A stretch of 64,000 bases of DNA from VAXT01 sp038040395 (GTDB lineage: Bacteria > Actinomycetota > Thermoleophilia > Gaiellales > Gaiellaceae). Numbering within the stretch: position 1 is the first letter of the stretch; the number at the start of each line of letters is the position of its first letter. The position numbers were made by a program, and so were the translations under genes. This document shows, piece by piece, positions 26,721 to 35,612 of the stretch. The stretch is from NCBI GenBank assembly GCA_038040395.1, contig JBBPIJ010000003.1, positions 62,001-126,000 of the forward strand, read 5' to 3'. Below the pieces are notes generated by a model. That model saw only the letters and a program-made list of their open reading frames with translations. It was not told the DNA's origin and made no database searches.

Positions 26721-27557
26721 GTGGATGTAGTGGGGCGACGCCTAACCGAGGCTCTCGAAACCGTGAAGCTCCGCCTTGGTCGTCTTCGGCTGACGCACCG
26801 CCGTGTGTGCGAACTGACCGAGACTCGCACCGGCCGGTTGAGGCTTTGGCTGTGTCTGTTTGCCGGCCTTGTGGAGTACTACGTGGGACCGGCACGTAGC
26901 GACCGCCTCCGGCGGGTTCGCGTGGGTCGTGGGAGCAATGCACGTGACCTCTACCTCCGCGCAAACGGGGTTGACGTCTATACGTTCTATGCAACGTTTA
27001 TTAAGGGGCTCTACGATGCAGTGCTACCGCTCCCTCAGGGCGCCGTCGTCGTCGATCTTGGCGCAAACATCGGCATAACGGGCGCCTACTGGTTGACGGT
27101 CTGTCACGATGCACGAGTGGTGGCGGTCGAGCCCGAGTCGGGCAACGTCGCGCTGCTGCGGATGAACCTCCAGGCGCCGGGCGTGTCGATCCACCAGACC
27201 GCCATCTCGGAGCGGTGTGGCACGGAATTCCTCGAGATCCGCGGCGTGACCGGGCACACGCTAGTCGCGGACGAGAGCGAGGGGCGGGGCGAAGTGCAGG
27301 CGGTCCGGACGATTACGCTTGACGACCTGGAGGCCATGGAGCGCTTAGATCACGTCGACGTGGTCAAGGTCGACATCGAAGGCGCCGAAGTTCCCGTCTT
27401 CACGCAACCCTGGCGTCTCTTGCGGAAATGCGACGGCATCGTCATGGAGATCCATGATGCCGACAGGCGCAGCGATCTCGTGCACTGCTTGGCCGAACAG
27501 GGATTCAGCCATCGGGTTGGCGAACGTGTGGACTTTCCAGATGTCTTCTCTCGGTAG
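26721..27557 (+). CDS. FkbM family methyltransferase
   Basis: A 278-residue SAM-dependent O-methyltransferase. SAM motif I is VVDLGANIGIT (110-120), then VVAVEPESGN (133-142), and the family signature VKVDIEGAE (215-223) is intact. The first 80 residues are basic and without known motif. FkbM proteins methylate hydroxyls on polyketides or sugars; here a sugar is more likely from position. Start is the GTG at 26721, with GTG 26730 possible. It converges on the flippase gene at 27621. Confidence 0.85.
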   Translation: MDVVGRRLTEALETVKLRLGRLRLTHRRVCELTETRTGRLRLWLCLFAGLVEYYVGPARSDRLRRVRVGRGSNARDLYLRANGVDVYTFYATFIKGLYDAVLPLPQGAVVVDLGANIGITGAYWLTVCHDARVVAVEPESGNVALLRMNLQAPGVSIHQTAISERCGTEFLEIRGVTGHTLVADESEGRGEVQAVRTITLDDLEAMERLDHVDVVKVDIEGAEVPVFTQPWRLLRKCDGIVMEIHDADRRSDLVHCLAEQGFSHRVGERVDFPDVFSR

Positions 27558-27620
27558 AGCGGCAATGTGAAGCGCAGCAAAGGGGAGGCGGCCCAGCCGC
27601 GAAGCCCTGAATGTGAATTG

Positions 27621-29027
27621 TCAGGACTCGACGTCTTTAGCTGTTATCCGGTGGTGGCTGCGGGGGGAGGGTAGATACCGCAGTGCCCGGCGGATCCCAA
27701 GCGCCATCAAGAGCGTAACGCCGCCCGTCGCGGTCGCGACCACGATCGCAGCACCCTGGCCACCGAACTTCGGGACGACTAATGGGAAAAGAGCAATCGT
27801 CGCAAGGATGCCAGCTGTTTCTGCGAGCGACGGAACCCCAGGGCGCCCAAGGCCCCGCCAGACGTCAGCGAGGACGTAAGCGACTGCCCGGAACGACTGT
27901 GCCAGGACCAATATCTGCGCTGGGGCTACGGCTGGACGAAACTCCGCGCCGAAAACTGCCGGAACCAGCAGCGGCGCAGCCAGGACCGCAGCGGCAGCGA
28001 TCGGCAGCAGGGTCCCGAATGTGACGGTGAGACGCCTGCGCACGAGGTCTCCACGTACCTGGATATCCGCGGCCGCGATGTCCGGGAGCGTATGAATCCC
28101 TATGGCAGACGCGATCAACGTCACGGGGATCGCGTAAGAAAGCCCGACGGCGTAAAAGCCGGTTTCACGCAGCCCGGCCAGGGCGCCGAGGAAGGGCACG
28201 GCGAGGTGGGTGCTCGCCGCCAGGGCCGCTCCGCCGACGCCGGCAGTTGCACCGTAACGAAGCGCGGAGCTGGTGAATCTGCGGCTCGGCAGCCGCAGAC
28301 GCCGAACCGAGGTCGGGAGGAGGCAGTAAGCGCCAGCGGCGCCTATCGCGGCGGCGACGGCGTAGACGCTCGCGAGCTCCTCTGGCGTAACACGATCAAC
28401 GATGAGGACAACACCGACTATCCCGACGCAATAAGCGGTGGGGTGTAAGAGACGACTCGTGTTAAAACGCCGGCCGAGTCGGAGACCCTGAAGTATTCCG
28501 GCGGTGTTCATCGCTATCACGGTTCCTGGAATCCCGAGGAGCCCGATGCGCACGACCGCGCTAACGGTTTCGTCGTTCACGAAGGCAAGGACGAGAAGCC
28601 AGGCTAGCCCCACGCTCAGTCCGCCAATCGAAGCTCCGCTCCATACGGCGAGGCTTACAGCCATGCCCGCGGTGTCGCGTCGCGCAGCCACGAGGTAAGC
28701 GAATGCCTGCTGGAGACCCAGCCCAACGATCACGGTCGTGATTCCGGCAACTGCGAGTCCAAGCGCCAGAGCTCCGCGACCTTGTGGCCCAAGGAGGCGC
28801 GCGGCAAGGACACCCGCGACGGCGCCGAGTCCCGTAAGGAGGCCGTTAACGACGACGGTCTCAGCAAGTGCTCGGCGCCCTGTCCAGCGAGGCGCGTCGA
28901 ATGACAAGGGCCCGTCCGTGGCTGTCACAGGAACTGCGGCTCCTTGCTCCGGGTTGAGCTCTCTGCACCGCGTCGTTAAGCCGGGACGCGTCACGGGTCC
29001 GTAAAGCGAGCGCAGCACTCGCGACAC
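27621..29027 (-). CDS. Wzx-type polysaccharide flippase
   Basis: A 468-residue membrane protein of the MOP superfamily (polysaccharide transporter type) with about 12-14 predicted helices. The first helix pair, ETVVVNGLLTGLGAVAGVLA then RLLGPQGRGALAL, has the typical opening of these flippases. It would turn undecaprenyl-linked repeat units to the outer face for the polymerase at 24937. A roughly 190-bp divergent gap separates it from the second AsnB-like gene. About 45 N-terminal residues precede the first helix, so the real start could be slightly internal. Confidence 0.85.
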   Translation of the reverse strand: MSRVLRSLYGPVTRPGLTTRCRELNPEQGAAVPVTATDGPLSFDAPRWTGRRALAETVVVNGLLTGLGAVAGVLAARLLGPQGRGALALGLAVAGITTVIVGLGLQQAFAYLVAARRDTAGMAVSLAVWSGASIGGLSVGLAWLLVLAFVNDETVSAVVRIGLLGIPGTVIAMNTAGILQGLRLGRRFNTSRLLHPTAYCVGIVGVVLIVDRVTPEELASVYAVAAAIGAAGAYCLLPTSVRRLRLPSRRFTSSALRYGATAGVGGAALAASTHLAVPFLGALAGLRETGFYAVGLSYAIPVTLIASAIGIHTLPDIAAADIQVRGDLVRRRLTVTFGTLLPIAAAAVLAAPLLVPAVFGAEFRPAVAPAQILVLAQSFRAVAYVLADVWRGLGRPGVPSLAETAGILATIALFPLVVPKFGGQGAAIVVATATGGVTLLMALGIRRALRYLPSPRSHHRITAKDVES

Positions 29028-29218
29028 TACTTGGCGACGTCGGCGCTCGAAGACGGGCCGAGTCTACATTCCGCGCACGGCGCAGCTCGCTGGTCCGGGG
29101 AAGCGGGCCCCCATGGTCCGGAGTCCTTGGCTTTTGTCATACGATCTTAGGCTGGCCGGCCACCATGATCGTTCGACGAATAGAGACCGGCCCCAGCGAC
29201 TGAACGACGATTACGGGC

Positions 29219-31087
29219 GTGTGTGGTATAGCCGGCATATTGACCCGAGACGTGACCGTTCCCGTGGAGCGAATGGTTCAGTCGATGGTCGGGAACATGG
29301 CGCACCGCGGCCCCGATGACGCGGGGGTCGAGCTAGTCAAGACTCCGCTCGGTCTCCTAGGGCTCGGAGCTACGCGGCTCGCTGTCCAGGATGTGAGTCA
29401 ACGAGGTCATCAGCCGATGAGGAGCGTCCGTACGGGCAGTCTGACTTGCTTCAACGGCGAGCTCTACAACGTCCAGGAGCTGCGCGAGTCACTTCGTCTC
29501 AAGGGCCACCAGTTTCGGAGTGCCTCAGACACGGAGGTCGTGCTTGCTGCCTATGACGAATGGGGTCCGGACTGCGTTCAACGCCTTCGCGGCATGTTCG
29601 CGGTCGCAGTCTGGGACGCCGCCGGGGGGCGGTTGTTCATCGCCCGAGACCGGCTCGGCATCAAGCCGATGTATTACTCGGATGGTCCGGCCGGCTTCGC
29701 GTTCGGATCCGAGGTGAGGGCGCTGCTCTCGGGGGGTGCTGTCCCCCGGCGGCTCTCCCCGAAAGGACTTAGTTCGTACCTAGCACTCGGGGGTGTTCAA
29801 GACCCCGTCACCATAATTGAGGGTGTTCACGCGCTACCCGCGGGCCACTACGGCGTCTACGAAGGAAATGGGATCGCGCTCCGCGAGTATTGGTCTCTCG
29901 GCGAAACGTGCGCACGGCCTTCACTGGCCATCGACCGCCCGGCAGCTGTTGCTCGACTCCGTTCACTGCTGGAGGATGCCGTGGAGCGCCACCTGATTAG
30001 CGACGTGCCGCTCGGGGTGTTCCTGAGCGGCGGCATCGATTCCTCGTCGCTTGTCGCGCTTATGGCGGCGGTGGGGAAGCATCCCCCTGCCACCGTCTCA
30101 CTGATCTTCCCGCAGCAAGCGTATTCGGAAGAGCGCTATATACAACTTGTCTCCCGTCTTTTCGGAACGGACCATGTCCAAGTCGAGGTCTCAGACGACG
30201 ACTTCCTTGCGGAGCTTGATGGAGCAATGGCCGCGATGGACCAGCCGACATTCGACGGCGTCAATACGTATGTCGTCTCAAAGTTCGCTCGGCGGGCGGG
30301 CCTCACGGTCGCGGTCGCAGGTCTGGGTGGTGACGAGCTCTTCGGGGGATACGACACCTTTCGACGAGTCCCCAGACTCGAGACGCTCCGTGATTGGATG
30401 CCGTCAGCCTGTCGTAGGGTCGCTGTTCCTGTCGTGAACCGCGTCTACGGCGACTCTGATCGTGGGCGTAAAGTCGCGCGATGGATTGATCAGAGGGACC
30501 CACAGGTCACCGCGTACGCCCTGCAGCGGGAGGTCTTCGCGCCTGACGTCCAGGCGACGCTCACAGGTGCGCATTACGGGATCGAGGTGGACCCGAATGC
30601 CGCGGAGCTACCGGACCGCGTCAATGCCGTAAGCCTGATGGAGCTGAGTTCATACATGCGCAACGTGCTCTTGCGTGACAGCGACGTGATGAGCATGGCG
30701 CACAGTCTCGAGATCCGCGTTCCCTTTTTGGATCACGTGCTGGTTGAGTTTGTCGCCTCGCTTCCCGGGGCATCGAAGATGCGATCCTCGCGCGCGAAGC
30801 CACTCCTCGTGGACGCGCTCGAGGGCTTGCTCCCACGAGAGATCATCCGAAGGAAGAAAATGGGCTTCACCATGCCCTTCTCTCACTGGATGCGAGGTGG
30901 CTTGCGCGACACCGTGGAGATGACCCTCCTAGACAGGGACCTCGGCGGGCAGGTCGCGGTCGCCCTCGATCATCGGGTCGTAAAGGCGGTGTGGCACGAC
31001 TTCCTGGAGGGTCGAACCAGCTGGTCACGCCCGTGGGCGCTGTACGTTGCCAAGACTTGGGGCGAACGGAACCTGCCACGCTTGTAG
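29219..31087 (+). CDS. AsnB-like glutamine-dependent amidotransferase, copy 2
   Basis: A 622-residue asparagine-synthase-family protein. The GTG start gives MCGIAG, placing the glutaminase cysteine at residue 2. The synthetase pyrophosphatase loop SGGIDS lies at about 269-274. It differs clearly from the copy at 18350, so this is not a recent duplication. Two such enzymes in one locus suggest two amidated positions or two different carboxylated sugars. There is no adjacent aspartate or asparagine gene. The sugar-amidation role is inference. Confidence 0.87.
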   Translation: MCGIAGILTRDVTVPVERMVQSMVGNMAHRGPDDAGVELVKTPLGLLGLGATRLAVQDVSQRGHQPMRSVRTGSLTCFNGELYNVQELRESLRLKGHQFRSASDTEVVLAAYDEWGPDCVQRLRGMFAVAVWDAAGGRLFIARDRLGIKPMYYSDGPAGFAFGSEVRALLSGGAVPRRLSPKGLSSYLALGGVQDPVTIIEGVHALPAGHYGVYEGNGIALREYWSLGETCARPSLAIDRPAAVARLRSLLEDAVERHLISDVPLGVFLSGGIDSSSLVALMAAVGKHPPATVSLIFPQQAYSEERYIQLVSRLFGTDHVQVEVSDDDFLAELDGAMAAMDQPTFDGVNTYVVSKFARRAGLTVAVAGLGGDELFGGYDTFRRVPRLETLRDWMPSACRRVAVPVVNRVYGDSDRGRKVARWIDQRDPQVTAYALQREVFAPDVQATLTGAHYGIEVDPNAAELPDRVNAVSLMELSSYMRNVLLRDSDVMSMAHSLEIRVPFLDHVLVEFVASLPGASKMRSSRAKPLLVDALEGLLPREIIRRKKMGFTMPFSHWMRGGLRDTVEMTLLDRDLGGQVAVALDHRVVKAVWHDFLEGRTSWSRPWALYVAKTWGERNLPRL

Positions 31088-31094
31088 TAGGTGC

Positions 31095-32243
31095 GTGGAG
31101 AACAATGCGTGGGGTGCTACGACTCTACCCTCTCAGCGGCTGAATTCGTTGCCTACGGAGGCTGACGGCACGCGCCTGCTAGTCCTCGCGCCCTCGATAG
31201 GGTTCGGTGGCGGCATAGAACGGGTTGCGCGTGCCATGGAGCGGGCCTGGGATGGTCCGCTCGACCGCGTGGATCTCTACCGCAAAGGGCGCCACGCGGT
31301 GGCCGCTGGCCACCGCCGGGCAAAAACGGCGTTCGCCGCGGAAGCGCTAGCGGCGGCGAGGCGGCGGCCCGACGTCGTACTCGCGCTCCACGTCGGTCTG
31401 CTGCCGGTCGCCTCGGCGGTTTCCGCCGTTACGCGCGCCGACGTCGCTCTCATGGCGATCGGGCAGGAAGTATGGGCTCCCATGCGAGCGCGGCGGCGGG
31501 CAATGGTCCAACGCTGCTCCCATGTCCTTGCTATCAGTTCGTTCACGAGGTTCTGGATCGCTCGAAGGGCCGGGATCGATCCCCAACGGGTCATGCTGGT
31601 CCACTTGCCCGTGGATGACGCCCTAGCGGAGAGAGCATTCCGCGCTCAGCCTCGCCCCGCGGCGGAACCCAACCTCCTAACCGTGTCGAGGATCACCCGT
31701 GAGGAACGCTACAAGGGCCACTTTGACATCGCGGAGAGCTTGCCGCTGCTGCTCGCACGCCAGCCGACCGCTCGGTGGATCGTCGCTGGCCAGGGAGACG
31801 ACGTCGAAGCATTGCGTGTCCATTGCCAGGACCTGGGGGTCGCCGAGGCTGTGACCTTTCTGGGGCAAGTATCCGACGCTCAGCTTGCGAACCTGTACGC
31901 GGATGCCGCTGCCTTCGTGCTTCCTAGCGTCACGAATGCGACGGCTCCGTCGCCGAGTGGGGAGGGGTTCGGCTTGGTCTATGCGGAGGCTGGAGCGTTC
32001 GGCGTACCATCCATCGCCTCTTCGGAGGGCGGCGGAAGCCTCGACTTCGTGATTCACGAGCGCACGGGTCTCACCGTTCCCCCGGCGGACCCCGAAGCCC
32101 TTGCGACGGCCATGCTACGGCTGCTTGAGGACCCTGGGTTACGCGCGCGTTTAGGGACAGCCGCCCGCGTCCGGGTGAGCGAGCGCCACCTACTCCCGCA
32201 CTTCGCGGCGAGCGTTCAATCCGCCCTTTCTCGGCGGCGTTGA
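31095..32243 (+). CDS. Family 4 glycosyltransferase
   Basis: A 382-residue GT-B enzyme. It begins with RLLVLAPSIGFGGGIERVAR, typical of GT4 N-terminal domains, and contains LLTVSRITREERYKGHFDI (start of the C-terminal domain). The donor site reads SGEGFGLVYAEAGAFGVP, with the E-x7-E-like pair. The start is uncertain: GTG 31095 or TTG 31149 both fit, and neither has a strong ribosome site. It follows the AsnB-like gene by 7 bases and is probably co-transcribed with it. Confidence 0.83.
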   Translation: MENNAWGATTLPSQRLNSLPTEADGTRLLVLAPSIGFGGGIERVARAMERAWDGPLDRVDLYRKGRHAVAAGHRRAKTAFAAEALAAARRRPDVVLALHVGLLPVASAVSAVTRADVALMAIGQEVWAPMRARRRAMVQRCSHVLAISSFTRFWIARRAGIDPQRVMLVHLPVDDALAERAFRAQPRPAAEPNLLTVSRITREERYKGHFDIAESLPLLLARQPTARWIVAGQGDDVEALRVHCQDLGVAEAVTFLGQVSDAQLANLYADAAAFVLPSVTNATAPSPSGEGFGLVYAEAGAFGVPSIASSEGGGSLDFVIHERTGLTVPPADPEALATAMLRLLEDPGLRARLGTAARVRVSERHLLPHFAASVQSALSRRR

Positions 32244-32318
32244 GAGACCGCCGTCGACAGCTGAACTGCGAAGGCCCTCCGCGAGGCGGGACGTTCGGCG
32301 GGCGACGCCGAGCTGAAA

Positions 32319-33482
32319 TTACGTTCGGCTGAGAGTCGTGTGGTCGTGTGCGGAGCAACCGCGAGCGACGTCGGTGAGCGTTGTCCAGATGCGCAGATAT
32401 TCACACTTCGCGAGGTTCTCCTCCGTCGTCTTCCGCGCCTCCGCCGACGAAATCAGGGAGAGGAGCTCCGGAAACTTCAGCCCGAGCTCCTCCGAGTTGC
32501 CGGCACGGTAGATGAGGCCGTTCTTCCCCGCGGTCACGAAGTCGCGCGCAGCCCCCACCATCGACGACGCGAGGACAGGTAAGCCTGAGGCCAGTGCCTC
32601 CTGGACCGAGACGCCCCATGGTTCATAGCGCGCCGGATGCACGAACGCGTCCGCGACTCCATACATGGCCGGTAGCTCGGGATATGGCACATAGCCGCCA
32701 AAGACCACCCCGCTGGGGCAACGCCGGCGAGCGTACTCCTCGAGCGCAGCGCGCTCCGGACCGTCCCCGACGAGCCACAGACAGGCGCCGGGGGAGTCCA
32801 TTGCGCAATAGGCGCGGAGGAGATCCCAGGGGGATTCCCGCGGATGGAACTTCGTGACCGCCACGACCACGGGTCCGGCCTCTGGCAAGCCGTACTTACG
32901 CCGCAGATCGCGCCGTGAAGGTGCGCTGATCGTCGAGCCCCGTCGGAAGTGGTCGAGATCGACCGTATACGGAAACAGAGACATCTGCTCGCGCGCGACC
33001 CCCATGCCTTCGAGGAATTCGGCGGAGGAGGATCCGACGGGCAGGAAGTGGTCGAAGACGCGCCGGAACGTCGTGTAGAACAGTCGGCGTATAGCGCGCT
33101 TCGCCGGGCGTTCCCGGCGGAATGAGGGCGTGTCGAGACGCAGCGCGACCGGCACGGAGGTCAGCTTCGCAGCGAACGTCGCTGCAATGAGCGCCGGCTC
33201 GCTGTATCCGTTGACGACGAGGAGGTCATAACACCCGCCGCGCAGCTCATGGAGCAGCCACGAGGCACGCTTGCGGCTCGGCAGTACTGAGTACGGATAG
33301 CCCTCGAGTAGATCCATGCCCCAGGAGATCTCCCGACCGAGCTCCGCGTCGAACACGCGATCGGCGAGCTGATCTCCTCGTGTGTAGATCACCTTTAGCT
33401 CCCCGCGCAGCCGAGTCCTGACGTAGCGAAAGAACGGCGTGTCGAACTGGGTGGGGTTTCTTAGCAGGAAGCCGATTTTCAT
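32319..33482 (-). CDS. Family 4 glycosyltransferase
   Basis: A 387-residue GT-B enzyme starting MKIGFLLRNPTQFDTPFFRY. The central VVVAVTKFHPRESPWDLLRA begins the donor domain. The C-terminal donor motif is HPARYEPWGVSVQEALASGL, with a clear E-x7-E pair. It heads toward the convergent gene at 31095, leaving 75 bases between the stops. It lies last in a left-reading series of six genes that runs from 39448 to 32319. Confidence 0.85.
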   Translation of the reverse strand: MKIGFLLRNPTQFDTPFFRYVRTRLRGELKVIYTRGDQLADRVFDAELGREISWGMDLLEGYPYSVLPSRKRASWLLHELRGGCYDLLVVNGYSEPALIAATFAAKLTSVPVALRLDTPSFRRERPAKRAIRRLFYTTFRRVFDHFLPVGSSSAEFLEGMGVAREQMSLFPYTVDLDHFRRGSTISAPSRRDLRRKYGLPEAGPVVVAVTKFHPRESPWDLLRAYCAMDSPGACLWLVGDGPERAALEEYARRRCPSGVVFGGYVPYPELPAMYGVADAFVHPARYEPWGVSVQEALASGLPVLASSMVGAARDFVTAGKNGLIYRAGNSEELGLKFPELLSLISSAEARKTTEENLAKCEYLRIWTTLTDVARGCSAHDHTTLSRT

Positions 33483-33542
33483 CGCGTCATCTCGGGCGAG
33501 CGTAACGGCGCGGCGTCGGCCGCCCGCCTGCTCCGCGTTCTC

Positions 33543-34310
33543 TCAACGCGTCGCCCGGATGCCCACGAACCAGCCAAAGCGAGGTCCCGCGATTTGCGCG
33601 AGCGCTCCGCCTACGCGACGGTCGTAGAGTGTGATGAAGCGCATAAACGACACCGACGAGAAGGCGGAGAACATCTGCGCCAGTTCGCGCTGTGTGTAGG
33701 CCTTCGTCCCCGCGCTCTCCATGTGACTTGAGAGTACGTCCGCAAACGAGCGCCACGGGCGGCCGCGCACCAAGGCGTAGCGGGCCCAGTTCCCGAGCGC
33801 GAACCACGACCGCCGCGAGTAGAGCATGACCCGCGCCTCGCCGCCGGGGCGGAGGACGCGCCGAGCCTCGCGGAGCGCGCGCTCAGTGTCGGGCGTGTGG
33901 TGCAGGACGCCCCAGGAGTAGACGAGGTCGAAGCTGCCGTCGGCGAACGGCAACGCCTCGGCGTCGGCGACCCGAAGGTCGGCGTCCAGGCCCTCGAGCG
34001 CGAGCCGCTTTCGGACGAGCTCGATTGACGCCTCCGTCAGGTCGATGCCGCTCAGAGCCGCGCCGGCGCGCGCGAAGCGGACAAAGTCTGTCCCGACCCC
34101 CACTCCGATTTCGAGGACTCGCTTGTCGCGCCAGTACTCGAACTCGGCGAATTGCAGGATGAACGGCTCAAGACGATAGCGTGCAGTCTCGATTTCGTCG
34201 AAAAACGCTTTGGAGCCAGGTTCCGAGTTCGTCAGCGAGCTGCCGCACGGCGCTGCCTCCCAATAGTTCCGCACGGCCTCCTTCGCCTCCGGAGCAGACG
34301 TTGGCTTCAT
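33543..34310 (-). CDS. SAM-dependent methyltransferase, paralogue B
   Basis: A 255-residue class I methyltransferase. SAM motif I is VLEIGVGVGTDF, then GIDLTEASIEL, VADAEALPFADGSFD and SWGVLHHTPDT. It is closely similar to the protein at 22322 throughout, including the C-terminal AGTKAYTQREL block. It overlaps the upstream glycosyltransferase stop by 4 bases (ATGA), so the two are coupled. Confidence 0.84.
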   Translation of the reverse strand: MKPTSAPEAKEAVRNYWEAAPCGSSLTNSEPGSKAFFDEIETARYRLEPFILQFAEFEYWRDKRVLEIGVGVGTDFVRFARAGAALSGIDLTEASIELVRKRLALEGLDADLRVADAEALPFADGSFDLVYSWGVLHHTPDTERALREARRVLRPGGEARVMLYSRRSWFALGNWARYALVRGRPWRSFADVLSSHMESAGTKAYTQRELAQMFSAFSSVSFMRFITLYDRRVGGALAQIAGPRFGWFVGIRATR

Positions 34311-35593
34311 CGGCGTCTCGCCGCGACGTGAACAAGCACGTGCTCGAGACGCTCGGCGTCGATGCGACGCAGCCGCGTCCGGGCGAACTCTTGCCCCCGC
34401 TTACCCATCTCGCTCGCCTCATTCGGATGCTCGGCAAGCCACTTCGCGCCCCGAGCGAGCGCATCGGGATTCTCCGGCTCCACTACTACACCGCCCCCGG
34501 CGCGCTCGACGATTCGGGCTGCCTCCCCACGCGCGGAGAGGATGACGGGTCGGCCCGCGGCCATGAAATCGAAAAGCTTCGACGGAACGAAGTCGGCGAA
34601 CGTCGGATGCGCAGACAGGGGTACGAGCAGGGCGTCGCTGGCTGCGAGCACCGCGGGAATCTCCTCGAGCGGGAGCTGCGAATGGAAGCTGACGTTATGG
34701 AGCGCTCGCTCGCGGGCAGAGGCGACCAGATCTCGCTTGGCCGGGCCTTCGCCGACGAATGCGAAGTGAATGTCGTCCGCCTGCGCGGCGGCCTCGAGAG
34801 CGGCAGGGAGGCCTTGGGCAATGCCGTGGGTTCCTGCGAAGGTGACGAGAAAACGGTCCGGCGGGATGCTGAGGCGGGCTCGCGCCTTTCCGTCACCCGG
34901 GACGAAGAACCGCTCGAGAGTGCCATTCGGAATCAAGACTGTTTGCGGCGGCGCAGTGCGGATCCGATCGATGTGTGCGCAAAACGGCCGAGTTACTGCA
35001 ACCACGACGGCAGCGTCCTTGTAGAGCCTTCGCTCGAGCGCCTCGGCCATACGTAGCGCCCGTCCCGTCGAGATCTCGTTCAGCCCTATCGCGGCGGCGG
35101 GCCACAGATCGCGGACATCGAGCACGAGCGGAGCGAAGTTTAGGCGTGCAATCGCGAGGCCGGCGGCAGCCGCGAAGAGCGGTGGAGTCGTGGCCAGTAC
35201 GACGTCCACGCGTCCGGCGAGCGGTGCAACGGCCGTCGCGAGCCCCATGAAGGAGAGGTAGAACGCCATCCGACTCGACCGCGTCTTCTTGGGGTTTGCT
35301 TTCACCCAAACGCGTAGGACTCTGTAGGGATTCGAACGATCGTCCTCGAGCAAGCGGCCGCGATACGCGTCCGGGATCACGCCGTGGGGATGATTCGGGA
35401 ACTCGCAGATCACCGTCACGGCATGCCCGCGCGCGGCGAGGAACTCCCCAAATGCTTGCATGCGTGTCTGGGTTGCCCCGATCTCAGGCGGGAAGTACTG
35501 CGAGACGATGAGGACACGAAGCGGACGTCTTACGCGCTCCACGGGTGACGCCTCGGCCTCCATCAACAGCAGCGGAACCAGCGGAGCGGTCAA
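34307..35593 (-). CDS. Family 4 glycosyltransferase, WcaI/WbuB-like
   Basis: A 428-residue GT-B enzyme. After a 27-residue leader it reads VLIVSQYFPPEIGATQTRM, the hallmark opening of the WcaI/WbuB-like subgroup, which often transfers fucose or N-acetylfucosamine-type sugars. LDVRDLWPAAAIGL and the donor region PSKLFDFMAAGRPVILSARG follow. It may start at TTG 35593 or at ATG 35563, the latter removing most of the leader. Sugar specificity is only suggested by the subgroup. Confidence 0.85.
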   Translation of the reverse strand: MTAPLVPLLLMEAEASPVERVRRPLRVLIVSQYFPPEIGATQTRMQAFGEFLAARGHAVTVICEFPNHPHGVIPDAYRGRLLEDDRSNPYRVLRVWVKANPKKTRSSRMAFYLSFMGLATAVAPLAGRVDVVLATTPPLFAAAAGLAIARLNFAPLVLDVRDLWPAAAIGLNEISTGRALRMAEALERRLYKDAAVVVAVTRPFCAHIDRIRTAPPQTVLIPNGTLERFFVPGDGKARARLSIPPDRFLVTFAGTHGIAQGLPAALEAAAQADDIHFAFVGEGPAKRDLVASARERALHNVSFHSQLPLEEIPAVLAASDALLVPLSAHPTFADFVPSKLFDFMAAGRPVILSARGEAARIVERAGGGVVVEPENPDALARGAKWLAEHPNEASEMGKRGQEFARTRLRRIDAERLEHVLVHVAARRR

Positions 35594-35612
35594 CCTGCCT
35601 CAAACCTCTTAC

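Noticed and set aside
24821..27317. A 17-base exact repeat (CGGTCCGGACGATTACG) at 24821-24837 and 27301-27317
   Set aside because: One copy is upstream of a gene and the other is coding. In a GC-rich window of this size one such match can arise by chance, and the flanks do not match.
31095..31149. Cys-rich N-terminal extension of the glycosyltransferase from an even earlier start (31047)
   Set aside because: It would overlap the end of the AsnB-like gene by about 40 bases and reads as out-of-frame sequence of that gene.
35321..35340. tRNA T-arm-like sequence on the minus strand (GTTCGAATCC then CTACAGAG)
   Set aside because: It sits inside the family 4 glycosyltransferase gene, where it encodes RSNPYR; no other tRNA arms can be drawn around it.
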